Source of the DNA: Bacteroidota bacterium
GTDB taxonomy: Bacteria; Bacteroidota; Bacteroidia; Flavobacteriales; Flavobacteriaceae
Assembly: GCA_024280145.1 (NCBI GenBank)
Contig: JAJRQR010000090.1
Coordinates: 1-53,157, forward strand
Reading direction: 5' to 3'
DNA length: 53,157 nt
Every line of letters begins with the position of its first letter. Position 1 is the stretch's first letter. This document shows, one piece after another, positions 16,332 through 25,107 of the stretch. The notes under the pieces were generated by a model. That model ran no database searches. It was not told where the DNA came from and saw only the letters and a list, made by a program, of their open reading frames with translations. Position numbers and translations under genes: made by a program.

Positions 16332-16670
16332 ATGTACAAGAATATATTATTGCTATTTTTCATTTGTTTTTCATTTGTTTCCTTTTCACAAACCCAAAAG
16401 AAAGAAAATTCAATATCCGAAATTGATATTATTCAAGTTTATACCCAAGTTGTAAAAGAAGGCTACGGAACTCCACAAGTTTATTTGGATTTAGCAAATG
16501 CCTGTTACTTTAAAAGTGATTATAAAGCTTCTAAAAAATGGTTTGAAAAGCTTTTTAATGAAGATAAAATAACTGATGAGACTTTGTTGTATCGTTATAA
16601 ACAGTCATTGAAAGCTCTTGGTTTGTATAATGAAAACAATGTGTATTTAGCTGTTAAGGTTACAAATTAA
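16332..16670 (+). CDS. Small secreted TPR-like protein
   Basis: A 112-residue protein with signal peptide MYKNILLLFFICFSFVSFSQ and a single helical-repeat region. The part IIQVYTQVVKEGYGTPQVYLDLANACYFKSDYKASKKWFEKLF (about 33-75) looks like one and a half tetratricopeptide repeats (the A/Y/A pattern with LANACYF). It resembles the N-terminal TPR part of flavobacterial OmpA-family envelope proteins but lacks their propeller and OmpA domains. It could be a stand-alone TPR protein or a remnant. Its stop abuts the convergent tag stop with zero spacing. Confidence 0.7.
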   Translation: MYKNILLLFFICFSFVSFSQTQKKENSISEIDIIQVYTQVVKEGYGTPQVYLDLANACYFKSDYKASKKWFEKLFNEDKITDETLLYRYKQSLKALGLYNENNVYLAVKVTN

Positions 16671-17234
16671 TTAGACTTCATTATACCTAAAACAACTAGT
16701 TAGATGATCGTTCACCATTCCAGTGGCTTGCATGTAGGCGTAAATTACAGTAGAGCCCACAAACTTAAATCCTCTTTTTTTTAAATCTTTACTAATTTCA
16801 TCGCTCAATGGAGTATTGGCAGGACACTCTGCTAATGTTTTTAGCTTATTTTTTATTGATTTTCCATCAACGAAACCCCAAATGTATTTACTGAAACTTC
16901 CGAATTCTTTCTGGATTTCAATAAAATATTGAGCGTTTGTTACAGCCGATTTCACCTTTAATTTGTTTCGAATAATTCCAGCATCTTGTAATAAAGAAGC
17001 GATTTTATCATCGGAATAATTCGCGATTTTCTGATAATTAAAATCATCAAAGGCTTTTCTGAAATTTTCCCTTTTCCGAAGAATAGTAATCCAACTTAAT
17101 CCAGCTTGAAAGGTTTCTAAAAGTAAAAATTCAAATAAAGTTTTGTCATTATAAACAGGTTTCCCCCATTCATTATCATGGTAAGCTACATATAACGGAT
17201 CATCTCCACACCAAGAGCATCGTTGTTTTGTCAT
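16671..17234 (-). CDS. tag: DNA-3-methyladenine glycosylase I
   Basis: Base-excision repair enzyme that removes 3-methyladenine from alkylated DNA. The 187-residue length is normal. The N-terminal CSWCGDDPLYVAYHDNEWGKP contains the zinc-ligand cysteines and the substrate-pocket Glu; ETFQAGLSWITILRKRENFRKAF is the helix-hairpin-helix region; and the C-terminal YAYMQATGMVNDHLTSCFR supplies the remaining His and Cys zinc ligands. It is divergent from the thioredoxin-like gene and convergent with the TPR gene. Confidence 0.96.
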   Translation of the reverse strand: MTKQRCSWCGDDPLYVAYHDNEWGKPVYNDKTLFEFLLLETFQAGLSWITILRKRENFRKAFDDFNYQKIANYSDDKIASLLQDAGIIRNKLKVKSAVTNAQYFIEIQKEFGSFSKYIWGFVDGKSIKNKLKTLAECPANTPLSDEISKDLKKRGFKFVGSTVIYAYMQATGMVNDHLTSCFRYNEV

Positions 17235-17294
17235 AAGGTATTAGTTAAAAATCTAAGATAGTAAGTTTTTTGTAAATTCAGCGTCTTAAGCTCT

Positions 17295-17918
17295 ATGGAA
17301 ATGATAAAAAACACAAATACCAAAGTGAATACCTTAGTAAAGGAAAGTATAAATAAAGCAATAAGCTATAAAGAATTTAGAGCTCAAGTTGCCAAACATG
17401 TGGAAAACGGAACCAGTTCTGGACCCTATCAATCCGAATCATTGACACATTATACTTTATTGAATAATTCAAGAATGAAACGCTTGGATAAAACCATAAA
17501 AATTGATGATTCGATAGCAGAAAAATTTAAAAACTTTAAAGGGAGCCAAACATGGATTGTACTTACGGAAAGTTGGTGTGGCGATGCAGCACATTCGATG
17601 CCTGTTATGGATAAAGTTACTGAAATGACAGAAAATATAGATTTTAAAGTATTGCATCGTGATGAAAATGTAGAATTGATGAACGAGTTTTTAACCAATG
17701 GATCTATGTCCATTCCCAAGTTAATTATTTTTGATAATAACACACAAGAAGTGATAAATGATTGGGGGCCTTCACCATCAACAATACAACAAATGACAAA
17801 AGATTTTAAAGCTGAACATAAAACATTAACTCTAGAATTTAAAAAAGAAATTCAGGTTTGGTACAACCAAAATAAAGGAAAATGTATTGCTGGCGATATG
17901 GCGAATTTGATTGAGTAA
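17295..17918 (+). CDS. Thioredoxin-like protein with a single-cysteine WCGDA motif
   Basis: A 207-residue cytosolic protein (no signal peptide) of the thioredoxin-like family often labelled Thioredoxin_9. The thioredoxin-fold strand and active-site region read WIVLTESWCGDAAHSMPVMDK (about 90-110), so CxxC is replaced by C-G-D-A. The cis-proline region GSMSIPKLIIFD follows near residue 140. The N-terminal 80 residues are helical and typical of the family. A single Cys suggests peroxidase- or bacilliredoxin-like rather than disulfide-reductase chemistry. Its stop directly abuts that of the convergent TonB-like gene. Confidence 0.82.
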   Translation: MEMIKNTNTKVNTLVKESINKAISYKEFRAQVAKHVENGTSSGPYQSESLTHYTLLNNSRMKRLDKTIKIDDSIAEKFKNFKGSQTWIVLTESWCGDAAHSMPVMDKVTEMTENIDFKVLHRDENVELMNEFLTNGSMSIPKLIIFDNNTQEVINDWGPSPSTIQQMTKDFKAEHKTLTLEFKKEIQVWYNQNKGKCIAGDMANLIE

Positions 17919-18623
17919 TTACTCCTGACCAGGAAAAATATAAGTAATACTTCCTAATTGTAAAGGCATGTTTTCATCTGTATTGAAGCGAGCCTTTTTT
18001 GCATATTCTATGGCAGTTTCAATTAAGCAAACATTTGAAGTTGTGGAAGAATTAGTATTGTTTTTTGCAGAAACCACCTTTCCTGAAGCATTTACTTCAA
18101 TATGTAAAACCACTTTTCCGAAAGCATCACAAACATAAACAGGATTTGGAAAATACGTTGCTTTTCGGTTGATAAGGCGGTAACTATTGGTGGTGTTTCT
18201 GTTTTGAGAGGAATTTAACACAGCTTCAGATTTTCTTTTTTCTTTTGTGTTTTTAGTTTTGGAAGTTGCAGTTTCTTTAGGAATAATCCCTTCCTTTTTG
18301 TTAGAAGATTCATCTATTGCTTTGTCAATTTCAGATAGCTTTTCATCTAAAGATTTTGGATTTTCAGATCGAGAGTTTTCTAGTTCTTTTATGAAATTTT
18401 CATCTTCATTAAAAGCGTTATGAGTTTCAATTTTTACTTTTTCTGAAGTGTTGGCAGCTAAATCTTCTTCAGGAATTTCTTCTATTATATATTCAATTTC
18501 ATAATCTGTTTCTTGATTACTGATTCCAGATTTAGGAAGAATAGAAAAATATAAAATCAAATACAAGCCTCCCACCAACAAGGAAGTTATTAGAAAAGCT
18601 TTGTATGAGTAATTAAAATTCAT
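17919..18623 (-). CDS. TonB-family energy-transducer-like protein
   Basis: A 234-residue protein with one N-terminal transmembrane helix (about 10-29, FLITSLLVGGLYLILYFSIL), a long charged and Ser/Thr/Lys-rich periplasmic spacer (30-145), and a C-terminal domain of about 75 residues. That domain, KVVLHIEVNASGKVVSAK...AIEYAKKARFNTDE, matches the TonB C-terminal pattern. Two cysteines (YVCDA, SNVCLI) may form a disulfide. The Pro-rich spacer of classical TonB is replaced by Lys/Glu/Ser. It lies 41 bases downstream of truB on the same strand. It probably links inner-membrane energy to outer-membrane receptors, but no exbBD genes are near. Confidence 0.72.
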   Translation of the reverse strand: MNFNYSYKAFLITSLLVGGLYLILYFSILPKSGISNQETDYEIEYIIEEIPEEDLAANTSEKVKIETHNAFNEDENFIKELENSRSENPKSLDEKLSEIDKAIDESSNKKEGIIPKETATSKTKNTKEKRKSEAVLNSSQNRNTTNSYRLINRKATYFPNPVYVCDAFGKVVLHIEVNASGKVVSAKNNTNSSTTSNVCLIETAIEYAKKARFNTDENMPLQLGSITYIFPGQE

Positions 18624-18664
18624 AATTCAAAAATACCGAAAATAAAACAGAACGAAAATTAAGA

Positions 18665-19354
18665 TTATTTTTTAAACTGCTCCTCAAACTCCAAAACACC
18701 AACAGCATCCGCTACAGAAAAGTCACCAATCTTAGTTCTACGCAGAGCGGAAAGATGAGCACCGTTATTCAAAGCTTTTCCAAAATCGTGAGCCAAAGAA
18801 CGAATGTAAGTCCCTTTGCTACAAACCACTCTAAATTCAACATTCGGCATTTCAATATTGGTGATTTCAAATTCTGAAATATGAATAGTTCTAGTCGGAA
18901 TTTCTACTTCTTCACCAGCTCGAGCATATTCATATAATCGTTTTCCATCTTTTTTTAAAGCTGAAAAAATGGGTGGTTGTTGTTGTATTTCACCAATAAA
19001 TTGTTGGGTTGCACCTTTAATTTCTTCCGAAGTAATTTCAGTAATATCAAAAATTTGATCTATTTCAGATTCTAAATCATAACTCGGTGTAGTTCCTCCT
19101 AGAGTGATAGTTCCGGTGTATTCTTTAATTTGTGCTTGGTAAGTTTCAATTTTTTTAGTAAACTTTCCAGTACATAAAATTAACAATCCTGTTGCTAAAG
19201 GATCTAATGTTCCTGCGTGACCAACCTTTATTTTTTTTATCCCGAATTGCTGTTTTATCAACCAACGGATTTTGTTCACTACTTGAAAGGAAGTCCATTT
19301 AAGAGGTTTGTCAATGAGTAAAACCTGTCCTGAAAGATAATCTTCTAAATCCAA
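18665..19354 (-). CDS. truB: tRNA pseudouridine synthase B
   Basis: Makes pseudouridine 55 in the T-loop of tRNAs. The 229-residue length is on the short side but usual for Bacteroidota, which lack a C-terminal PUA domain. Motifs are LLIDKPLKWTSFQVVNKIR, the catalytic GHAGTLDPLATGLL (Asp near residue 51), YTGTITLGGTTPSYDLE, and CSKGTYIRSLAHDFG. The gene begins 1 base after the uppP stop, within the ftsX-uppP-truB operon. Confidence 0.97.
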   Translation of the reverse strand: MDLEDYLSGQVLLIDKPLKWTSFQVVNKIRWLIKQQFGIKKIKVGHAGTLDPLATGLLILCTGKFTKKIETYQAQIKEYTGTITLGGTTPSYDLESEIDQIFDITEITSEEIKGATQQFIGEIQQQPPIFSALKKDGKRLYEYARAGEEVEIPTRTIHISEFEITNIEMPNVEFRVVCSKGTYIRSLAHDFGKALNNGAHLSALRRTKIGDFSVADAVGVLEFEEQFKK

Positions 19355-19355
19355 C

Positions 19356-20165
19356 TTAGATACTTAGCTTATAAATGAAAAAATGAATAATCAAAAGTGC
19401 TATTCCTAAAATAATTCGGTAGTAGCCAAATATTTTAAATCCTTTTTTGCTCAAATAGTCAATAAAAGATTTAATGGCGATAATTGCGACTACAAAAGCA
19501 ATAACATTTCCAATAATTAAAAAATTTATTTGATCTGTGTTCAATTCAAATCCTGCTTTATAATAATCGTATGTTTTTTTAACGGTAGCTCCAAGCATTG
19601 TGGGTACAGCAAGAAAAAAAGAAAATTCTGCTGCAGTTTTTCTATTTATTTTTTGGGCCATACCACCAACAATAGTTGCTCCACTTCGGGAGGTTCCGGG
19701 AATCATTGCAAGGCACTGAAAAAATCCAATTTTTAGAGCAGTTGCATAACTTATGTGTGTGTGTTCGGTGGGGTTATTTTTATCAAATTCTTCATTTTGT
19801 TTAAACCAATCATCTACTTTTAATAGAATAATTCCTCCTAAAATTAATGTTATTGCAACTGTTACGGGACTTTCTAAAAGAGAATCGATAAGATCATTAA
19901 AAAGCAAACATAAAACAACAGCAGGTATAAAAGCAACCAATAGTTTTAAATAAAAATCTATGCTTTGAAAAAATCGCTTCCAGTAATATACAACCACAGC
20001 CAAAATAGCTCCAAGTTGAATGACAATAGTAAAAAGTTTGGTGAAATCATCGCTAGCAATTTTCATAAAAGAGGAAGCGATAATCATGTGTCCTGTTGAG
20101 GAAACAGGTAAGTATTCGGTTATTCCCTCAATAATTGCAAGAATAATAGCGTAAAAATAGCTCAT
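19356..20165 (-). CDS. uppP: Undecaprenyl-diphosphate phosphatase
   Basis: Integral membrane enzyme (BacA/UppP) that dephosphorylates undecaprenyl diphosphate so the cell-wall lipid carrier can be reused; it also gives bacitracin resistance. The 269-residue protein has about eight membrane segments. The two catalytic motifs are visible: [15 protein letters not shown] at about 13-27 and [10 protein letters not shown] near 156. It overlaps the DUF3098 gene by four bases and precedes truB, the usual Bacteroidota order. Confidence 0.96.
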   Translation of the reverse strand: MSYFYAIILAIIEGITEYLPVSSTGHMIIASSFMKIASDDFTKLFTIVIQLGAILAVVVYYWKRFFQSIDFYLKLLVAFIPAVVLCLLFNDLIDSLLESPVTVAITLILGGIILLKVDDWFKQNEEFDKNNPTEHTHISYATALKIGFFQCLAMIPGTSRSGATIVGGMAQKINRKTAAEFSFFLAVPTMLGATVKKTYDYYKAGFELNTDQINFLIIGNVIAFVVAIIAIKSFIDYLSKKGFKIFGYYRIILGIALLIIHFFIYKLSI

Positions 20166-20428
20166 TTACTATTCCTTGTGGGATTTAATAAAATAGCATA
20201 CATCTCTATAGCAAACCCAATTAAGATAAAAGTTGGCGCTAAACGAATGCGTCTCCAACTGTAAATTTCAGGATTAAAAATAGTGGGATCGTCACTGCCA
20301 CCACCAGCCATAAGTATAAAACCTAAAGCGATAAAAATGACACCAATAACCATAAATTTATAATTTTTCCGACGAAAAACAAACTGATTTTCACCTTTTT
20401 TAACTTCTTTTCTTTTCTGTTCTCCCAT
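20162..20428 (-). CDS. DUF3098 membrane protein
   Basis: Small Bacteroidota membrane protein with two hydrophobic helices: [20 protein letters not shown] and [18 protein letters not shown]. The motif [24 protein letters not shown] between them is characteristic of DUF3098. I chose the ATG (MGEQKRKEV) at 20428 over the in-frame GTG at 20437, because the GTG falls within a hairpin. Its constant place between ftsX and uppP suggests a link with division or cell-wall lipid recycling, but the function is unknown. Confidence 0.88.
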   Translation of the reverse strand: MGEQKRKEVKKGENQFVFRRKNYKFMVIGVIFIALGFILMAGGGSDDPTIFNPEIYSWRRIRLAPTFILIGFAIEMYAILLNPTRNSK

Positions 20429-20435
20429 AATAATC

Positions 20436-20453
20436 ACCCACGAAAGAGGGTGT
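20436..20453 (-). repeat. Short palindrome between the lipoprotein and DUF3098 genes
   Basis: CACCC-ACGAAAGA-GGGTG, preceded on the minus strand by a T/A-rich stretch. The loop region ACGAAAG is shared with the ahcY leader hairpin at 2909-2926, suggesting one family of extragenic palindromes. Confidence 0.5.
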
Positions 20454-20468
20454 CTTTTTTATTAACCT

Positions 20469-20798
20469 TTATTCAAATTCAGTATAAATAACCTCTTCAT
20501 TCACAGCTAACTGCGCTATATGTTCAGAAGTGCCAATCCAATATTTTGGAAGGTGCAAGGTAACTTTTTTATTTAATAATTTATTAGTTAAATCTTCCAC
20601 ACTTAATCCGTTTTCGAGCCCGCGATTTATATAAAAATAATCAGTTCCATTATCTTTTATCACAATATCATTAGAGGTTCCTTTAGAGACACTTGTCACC
20701 ATTATTTCTAGAACTTCACATTCTTCAGGCGTTGGATTATTAATCATACAACTACTTAAAAGAAAGATGATACTTAGCAAAAGGAATAGTTTCTTCAT
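20469..20798 (-). CDS. Small lipoprotein of unknown function inside the ftsX-uppP operon
   Basis: A 109-residue protein with a lipoprotein signal: MKKLFLLLSIIFLLSSC, the acylated Cys being residue 17, followed by MINNPTPEE. The mature part of about 92 residues contains alternating short strands (EILEIMVTSVSKGTSNDIVIKDN-like pattern) and no family I recognise. It starts one base after the ftsX stop and precedes DUF3098, so it is probably cotranscribed. The gene is not part of the usual ftsX-DUF3098-uppP-truB order as I know it, so it may be an insertion. Confidence 0.72.
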   Translation of the reverse strand: MKKLFLLLSIIFLLSSCMINNPTPEECEVLEIMVTSVSKGTSNDIVIKDNGTDYFYINRGLENGLSVEDLTNKLLNKKVTLHLPKYWIGTSEHIAQLAVNEEVIYTEFE

Positions 20799-20799
20799 C

Positions 20800-21678
20800 T
20801 TAATAATACAATTCGTCGGTTCGTAAATTCAAGAAGCGTTGGGTTGCAAAATAGGTGCTAATCCAAGTGATAAATATTCCGATTAAAAATATAAATACAA
20901 ATAATGCGACTATCATTGCCCTGCTTTCAATGAGTTTTAGTTCTTCAAAGGTTTGGTTTAAATAATACAAAACAACGCCCATTCCTATCATTGCTAGGAC
21001 GGAACCTAAAATCCCCAATCGAACGCTTCTCCATATAAAAGGACGTCGAATAAAAGTTTTGGTAGCGCCTACCATTTGCATTGTTTTTATAGTAAATCGT
21101 TTTGCATATACTGAAAGACGAATAGAACTGTTTATTAAAAGCACCGCGATAAATAGAAAAACACTACTAATGACCAAAATCCAAAAGCTTATTTCTTGAA
21201 CATTTTCGGTTAGTTTTGCGATTAATGGTTTGTCGTAAACTACATCATCAACAAAATCTTTGCTTTTTATTTCGGTGGTAATTTCGTCAATCAATTCAGG
21301 GGTTACAAAATCGGCAACCATATGAACGTCAATACTATTTTGAAGCGGATTGTAGCCTAAATAATCTATAAAATTTTCCCCAATTGTTTCACTGTGTTCT
21401 TCTGCGGCTTGTTCTTTCGAAATATAAACAGCTTCTTTCGTGTATTCCGCCAAAGCCAAACTTTGTTTTAATTGAGTAACTTCTACTTCTTTAGCGTCAT
21501 TTTTTAGAAATATGGTTACTGAAATTTGTTCTTTAAAATAATCGGCAACTCTTTTAGAATTTAGTACTAATAAACCCAATAACCCCAATAAAAACAACAC
21601 TAACGAAATGCTAATTACTACTGAAAAATAGGAAGAAATCAATCTACGTTTTTGGTATTTATCAAATGAAGATGCCAT
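20800..21678 (-). CDS. ftsX: Cell division protein FtsX
   Basis: Membrane subunit of the FtsEX complex, which uses ATP hydrolysis by FtsE to activate cell-wall hydrolases at the septum. The 292-residue protein has an N-terminal transmembrane helix (about 16-37), an extracytoplasmic loop of about 130 residues with EQISVTIFLKNDAKE, and three more helices. The MQMVGATKTFIRRPF segment near residue 200 is typical of the permease coupling region. FtsE is not encoded next to it. It heads the ftsX / lipoprotein / DUF3098 / uppP / truB set. Confidence 0.94.
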   Translation of the reverse strand: MASSFDKYQKRRLISSYFSVVISISLVLFLLGLLGLLVLNSKRVADYFKEQISVTIFLKNDAKEVEVTQLKQSLALAEYTKEAVYISKEQAAEEHSETIGENFIDYLGYNPLQNSIDVHMVADFVTPELIDEITTEIKSKDFVDDVVYDKPLIAKLTENVQEISFWILVISSVFLFIAVLLINSSIRLSVYAKRFTIKTMQMVGATKTFIRRPFIWRSVRLGILGSVLAMIGMGVVLYYLNQTFEELKLIESRAMIVALFVFIFLIGIFITWISTYFATQRFLNLRTDELYY

Positions 21679-21780
21679 AAATTTTTGTTAGTTCTGAAAA
21701 GTAAAAATACAATTTTTTTAAACTTAGTTTTTGGATTTTGGTATTTAACTTTTGGAATTTGATTTATAACGTATAAACTT

Positions 21781-21809
21781 TTGTCTTTCGTACAATACCC
21801 TTAAATTTG
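21781..21809 (+). promoter_or_regulatory. Predicted promoter of leuS
   Basis: TTG (21781-21783), 18 bases, then TAAATTTG (21802-21809). This is the best match in the window to the full Bacteroidota promoter (-33 TTG, -7 TAnnTTTG). It predicts a leader of about 80 bases. Confidence 0.65.
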
Positions 21810-21895
21810 TAGCCAAATAATTCGATTATTTATCACATTTAGAGATGTATTAATGGGTTTTTATAAATCCTATTAACTTTCGAACAATCAAAACT

Positions 21896-24800
21896 ATGAG
21901 CAAATATCACTTCAACGAGATTGAAGCCAAATGGCAAAAATATTGGGCAGAAAATCAAACTTTCAAAGCAGAAAACAACAGCGAAAAACCCAAATATTAT
22001 GTATTGGATATGTTTCCTTATCCTTCAGGAGCGGGGCTTCACGTTGGGCATCCATTGGGATACATTGCAAGTGATATTTATGCGCGTTATAAAAGACATC
22101 AGGGTTTTAATGTATTGCATCCTCAAGGGTATGACTCTTTTGGTTTGCCTGCAGAACAATATGCCATTCAAACTGGACAACATCCTGCAAAGACTACCAA
22201 GGAAAATATTGCAAGGTATCGAGAACAGCTAGACAGAATAGGGTTTTCGTTCGATTGGAGCCGCGAAGTCCGCACTTCAGATCCCGAATATTATAAATGG
22301 ACGCAATGGATTTTTATTCAGTTATTTGAATCTTGGTATTGCAATGCTTTAGAACAATCTTTTCCAATTTCTGAATTGATCGATATTTTTGAAGAAGAAG
22401 GAAATATGGGTTTAAACGCCAAGTGCGGAAACAATCAACCCGAATTTTCTGCTGAAATGTGGAACAGCTTTTCCGAAGAGAAAAAACAAAAAGTTTTACT
22501 TAATTATAGACTTACCTATTTAGCCGAAACGGAAGTGAATTGGTGTCCGCAATTAGGAACCGTTTTAGCCAATGATGAAATTGTAAATGGTGTTTCAGAA
22601 CGTGGTAGTTTCCCAGTAATTAGAAAGAAAATGACCCAATGGAGTATGCGAATTTCTGTTTTTGCAGAGCGCTTATTACAAGGTTTAGAAAAATTAGATT
22701 GGACAGAATCTCTTAAAGAAACACAACGAAATTGGATTGGAAAATCGGTAGGAGCTTCTGTAGAATTTAGGGTTGTAAATGAAAAAGAAGAATTTCAAGG
22801 AATCGCTATAAAAACATTTACTACTCGTCCAGATACCATATATGGAGTGACTTTTTTAACAATAGCTCCAGAAAATGATTTGGTTGATAAAATTACCACC
22901 ATTGAGCAACGTATTGAAGTTGCAAATTATATTACTGAAACTGCAAAACAGAGCGAAAGAGAACGTTTGGCAGATGTAAAAAATATCACCGGAGTATTTA
23001 CGGGTGCTTATGCAAAACATCCATTAACAAAGGAGTTGGTGCCAATTTGGATTGGCGATTATGTGTTGGCAGGGTACGGAACAGGAGCTGTTATGGCGGT
23101 ACCTTGTGGGGATCAACGTGATTACGATTTTGCAAAACATTTTGATATTCCTATTAAAAATATTTTTGAAGGAATTGATATTTCTGAAGCAGCACATTCC
23201 GATAAAGAAGGTACTATAATTGCCAATAGTGATTTTATTAGCGGTTATTCTTATAAAGACGCTTCGGATAAGGTAATTGAAGCTTTAGAAAAAAATCATA
23301 GAGGTGAAAAAGAAATCAATTACCGTTTGCGAGACGCTGTTTTTTCAAGACAACGTTATTGGGGAGAACCTTTTCCAGTATATTATAAAAACGGATTGCC
23401 TCAGATGATTGATGCAAAACATTTACCAATACGTCTACCTGAAATAGAAAAATACTTACCTACCGAAACTGGAGAACCGCCTTTAGGTCGTGCAGATGTT
23501 TGGGCATGGGATACCAATACGAATACTATAGTTAGTAATAATTTGGTTTCAAAAAGTGAAATTGAAGGTTATGAAGACAATGGAATTTACCCTTTAGAAC
23601 TCAATACCATGCCAGGTTGGGCAGGTAGCTCTTGGTATATGTTTCGATATATGGATGCTTTAAATAATAATGATTTTGCTTCAAAAGAAGCCATGGATTA
23701 TTGGGAAAATGTCGATTTGTATATTGGAGGTAGTGAACACGCAACAGGTCATTTATTATATTCTCGTTTTTGGGTGAAGTTCTTGCACGATAGAGGATTT
23801 TTAAGTGTGGACGAACCTTTTAAAAAGTTGATTAACCAAGGAATGATTTTAGGCGAAAGTGCTTTTATTCATAGACTTCGAGATTTTGATTGCAAATCTA
23901 TAAATGACAATAGTTTTCTAAGATTAAAATTCCCAAGTAAGTTAATTGTATTGTCAAATTCTATTTTAAATGATCAAGAAAAAATCAAAAAATTATTTAT
24001 TTCACAAGTAAATAACATTTCTGCAAATAAGAAAACTCAGGATGTTGTTGATAATATTAATGCCTTTGAAATTTTAATGAATATTGACCCTTTTCACGCA
24101 GACGTTTCATTGGTAAATGCCTCAAACGAATTAGACATCGAAGCTTTTAAAAACTGGCGACCAGAGTATAAGGATGCTGAATTTATTGCAGAAGAAGACG
24201 GAACATTTAAAGTTTCTCGTGAAGTGGAGAAAATGTCGAAATCCAAATACAATGTGGTAAATCCAGATGATATTTGTGAGCAATACGGAGCAGATACCTT
24301 GCGTATGTACGAAATGTTTTTAGGACCATTAGAACAAGCAAAACCTTGGAGTACTGCTGGAATAACTGGAGTGCATTCTTTCTTGAAGAAAATGTGGCGA
24401 TTGTTTCATAGTGGGAATGAAGAATCATTTAATGTTTCAGAAGATGCTGCTTCAAAAGACAGTTTAAAAACCCTTCATAAAACCATCAAAAAAGTACAAG
24501 AGGATATTGAGAATTTTAGTTTTAATACTTCGGTTTCAACATTTATGATTGCCGTAAATGAGTTGACTGCTCAAAAGTGTAATTCAAGAGAAGTGTTAGA
24601 GCCTTTATTGGTGTTATTATCACCTTATGCGCCTCATATTTCGGAAGAGCTTTGGAGTAAATTAGAACATTCAGAAAGTATATCGACTGCAGCTTTTCCG
24701 AAATTTGAAGAGAAATTCTTGGTGGAAAGCATGAAGAAATACCCAATTTCATTCAACGGAAAAATGCGTTGTACCATGGAATTACCTTTAGATTTATCTA

Positions 24801-24916
24801 AAGATGAAATAGAATCTGCCGTAATGACACACGAAAAAACAATTCATTATTTAGATGGGCGAACCCCTAAAAAGGTGATTGTAGTTCCTGGAAAAATCGT
24901 GAATATTGTTGGGTAG
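21896..24916 (+). CDS. leuS: Leucyl-tRNA synthetase
   Basis: Charges tRNA-Leu with leucine. Class I motifs are present: HVGHPLGY (HIGH-type, residues about 50-57) and KMSKSKYNVVNPD (near 780), with WNWIG-like RNWIGKSVG, the editing domain TTRPDTIYGVTF, and VPCGDQRDYDF. At 1006 residues it is longer than most bacterial LeuRS (about 860) and somewhat longer than usual Bacteroidota forms (about 940). The extra length includes a segment after LINQGMILGESAF (DCKSINDNSFLRLKFPSK... to INAFEILMN, about 60 residues). The reading frame is intact throughout. Confidence 0.97.
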   Translation: MSKYHFNEIEAKWQKYWAENQTFKAENNSEKPKYYVLDMFPYPSGAGLHVGHPLGYIASDIYARYKRHQGFNVLHPQGYDSFGLPAEQYAIQTGQHPAKTTKENIARYREQLDRIGFSFDWSREVRTSDPEYYKWTQWIFIQLFESWYCNALEQSFPISELIDIFEEEGNMGLNAKCGNNQPEFSAEMWNSFSEEKKQKVLLNYRLTYLAETEVNWCPQLGTVLANDEIVNGVSERGSFPVIRKKMTQWSMRISVFAERLLQGLEKLDWTESLKETQRNWIGKSVGASVEFRVVNEKEEFQGIAIKTFTTRPDTIYGVTFLTIAPENDLVDKITTIEQRIEVANYITETAKQSERERLADVKNITGVFTGAYAKHPLTKELVPIWIGDYVLAGYGTGAVMAVPCGDQRDYDFAKHFDIPIKNIFEGIDISEAAHSDKEGTIIANSDFISGYSYKDASDKVIEALEKNHRGEKEINYRLRDAVFSRQRYWGEPFPVYYKNGLPQMIDAKHLPIRLPEIEKYLPTETGEPPLGRADVWAWDTNTNTIVSNNLVSKSEIEGYEDNGIYPLELNTMPGWAGSSWYMFRYMDALNNNDFASKEAMDYWENVDLYIGGSEHATGHLLYSRFWVKFLHDRGFLSVDEPFKKLINQGMILGESAFIHRLRDFDCKSINDNSFLRLKFPSKLIVLSNSILNDQEKIKKLFISQVNNISANKKTQDVVDNINAFEILMNIDPFHADVSLVNASNELDIEAFKNWRPEYKDAEFIAEEDGTFKVSREVEKMSKSKYNVVNPDDICEQYGADTLRMYEMFLGPLEQAKPWSTAGITGVHSFLKKMWRLFHSGNEESFNVSEDAASKDSLKTLHKTIKKVQEDIENFSFNTSVSTFMIAVNELTAQKCNSREVLEPLLVLLSPYAPHISEELWSKLEHSESISTAAFPKFEEKFLVESMKKYPISFNGKMRCTMELPLDLSKDEIESAVMTHEKTIHYLDGRTPKKVIVVPGKIVNIVG

Positions 24917-24919
24917 CTA

Positions 24920-24939
24920 ACACCTGCAAAAGCAGGTGT
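24920..24939. repeat. Short palindrome after leuS
   Basis: ACACCTGC-AAAA-GCAGGTGT is a perfect 8-bp stem with a 4-base loop, three bases after the leuS stop. No T-run follows, so it looks like an extragenic palindrome more than a terminator. Confidence 0.6.
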
Positions 24940-24980
24940 CGCATAGAACGAAGGAATAAACTTGATGTTTTAATTACGTT

Positions 24981-25021
24981 AAGCAATCCTCGAAGGATTC
25001 AAAACCCTTCGAGGATTGCTT
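24981..25021 (+). terminator. Long hairpin after leuS, terminator or extragenic repeat
   Basis: AAGCAATCCTCGAAGG and CCTTCGAGGATTGCTT form a perfect 16-bp stem with a 9-base loop, followed by TTTAG. The length and symmetry are greater than termination requires, so it may be a repeat that also serves as terminator. Confidence 0.65.
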
Positions 25022-25091
25022 TTAGCATAATATTTGCTATATTTATATTTCAATTAAGTATTAATAAAAAAGATCCCTGCTGAAGTTTATA

Positions 25092-25107
25092 TTGAGCGGA
25101 GTCGAAA
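25092..25107. repeat. GAGCGGAGTCGA-type repeat upstream of the zinc peptidase gene
   Basis: TTGAGCGGAGTCGAAA shares the GAGCG-AGTCGA core with the element at the end of the GGGPS gene. It lies 15 bases upstream of the peptidase ATG and supplies the false TTG start in the ORF track. Confidence 0.6.

Noticed and set aside
21810-21895. T-box or leucine leader peptide before leuS
   Set aside because: The leader has small inverted repeats and a 7-codon ORF (ATGGGTTTTTATAAATCC), but no leucine codon run, no T-box sequence and no terminator.
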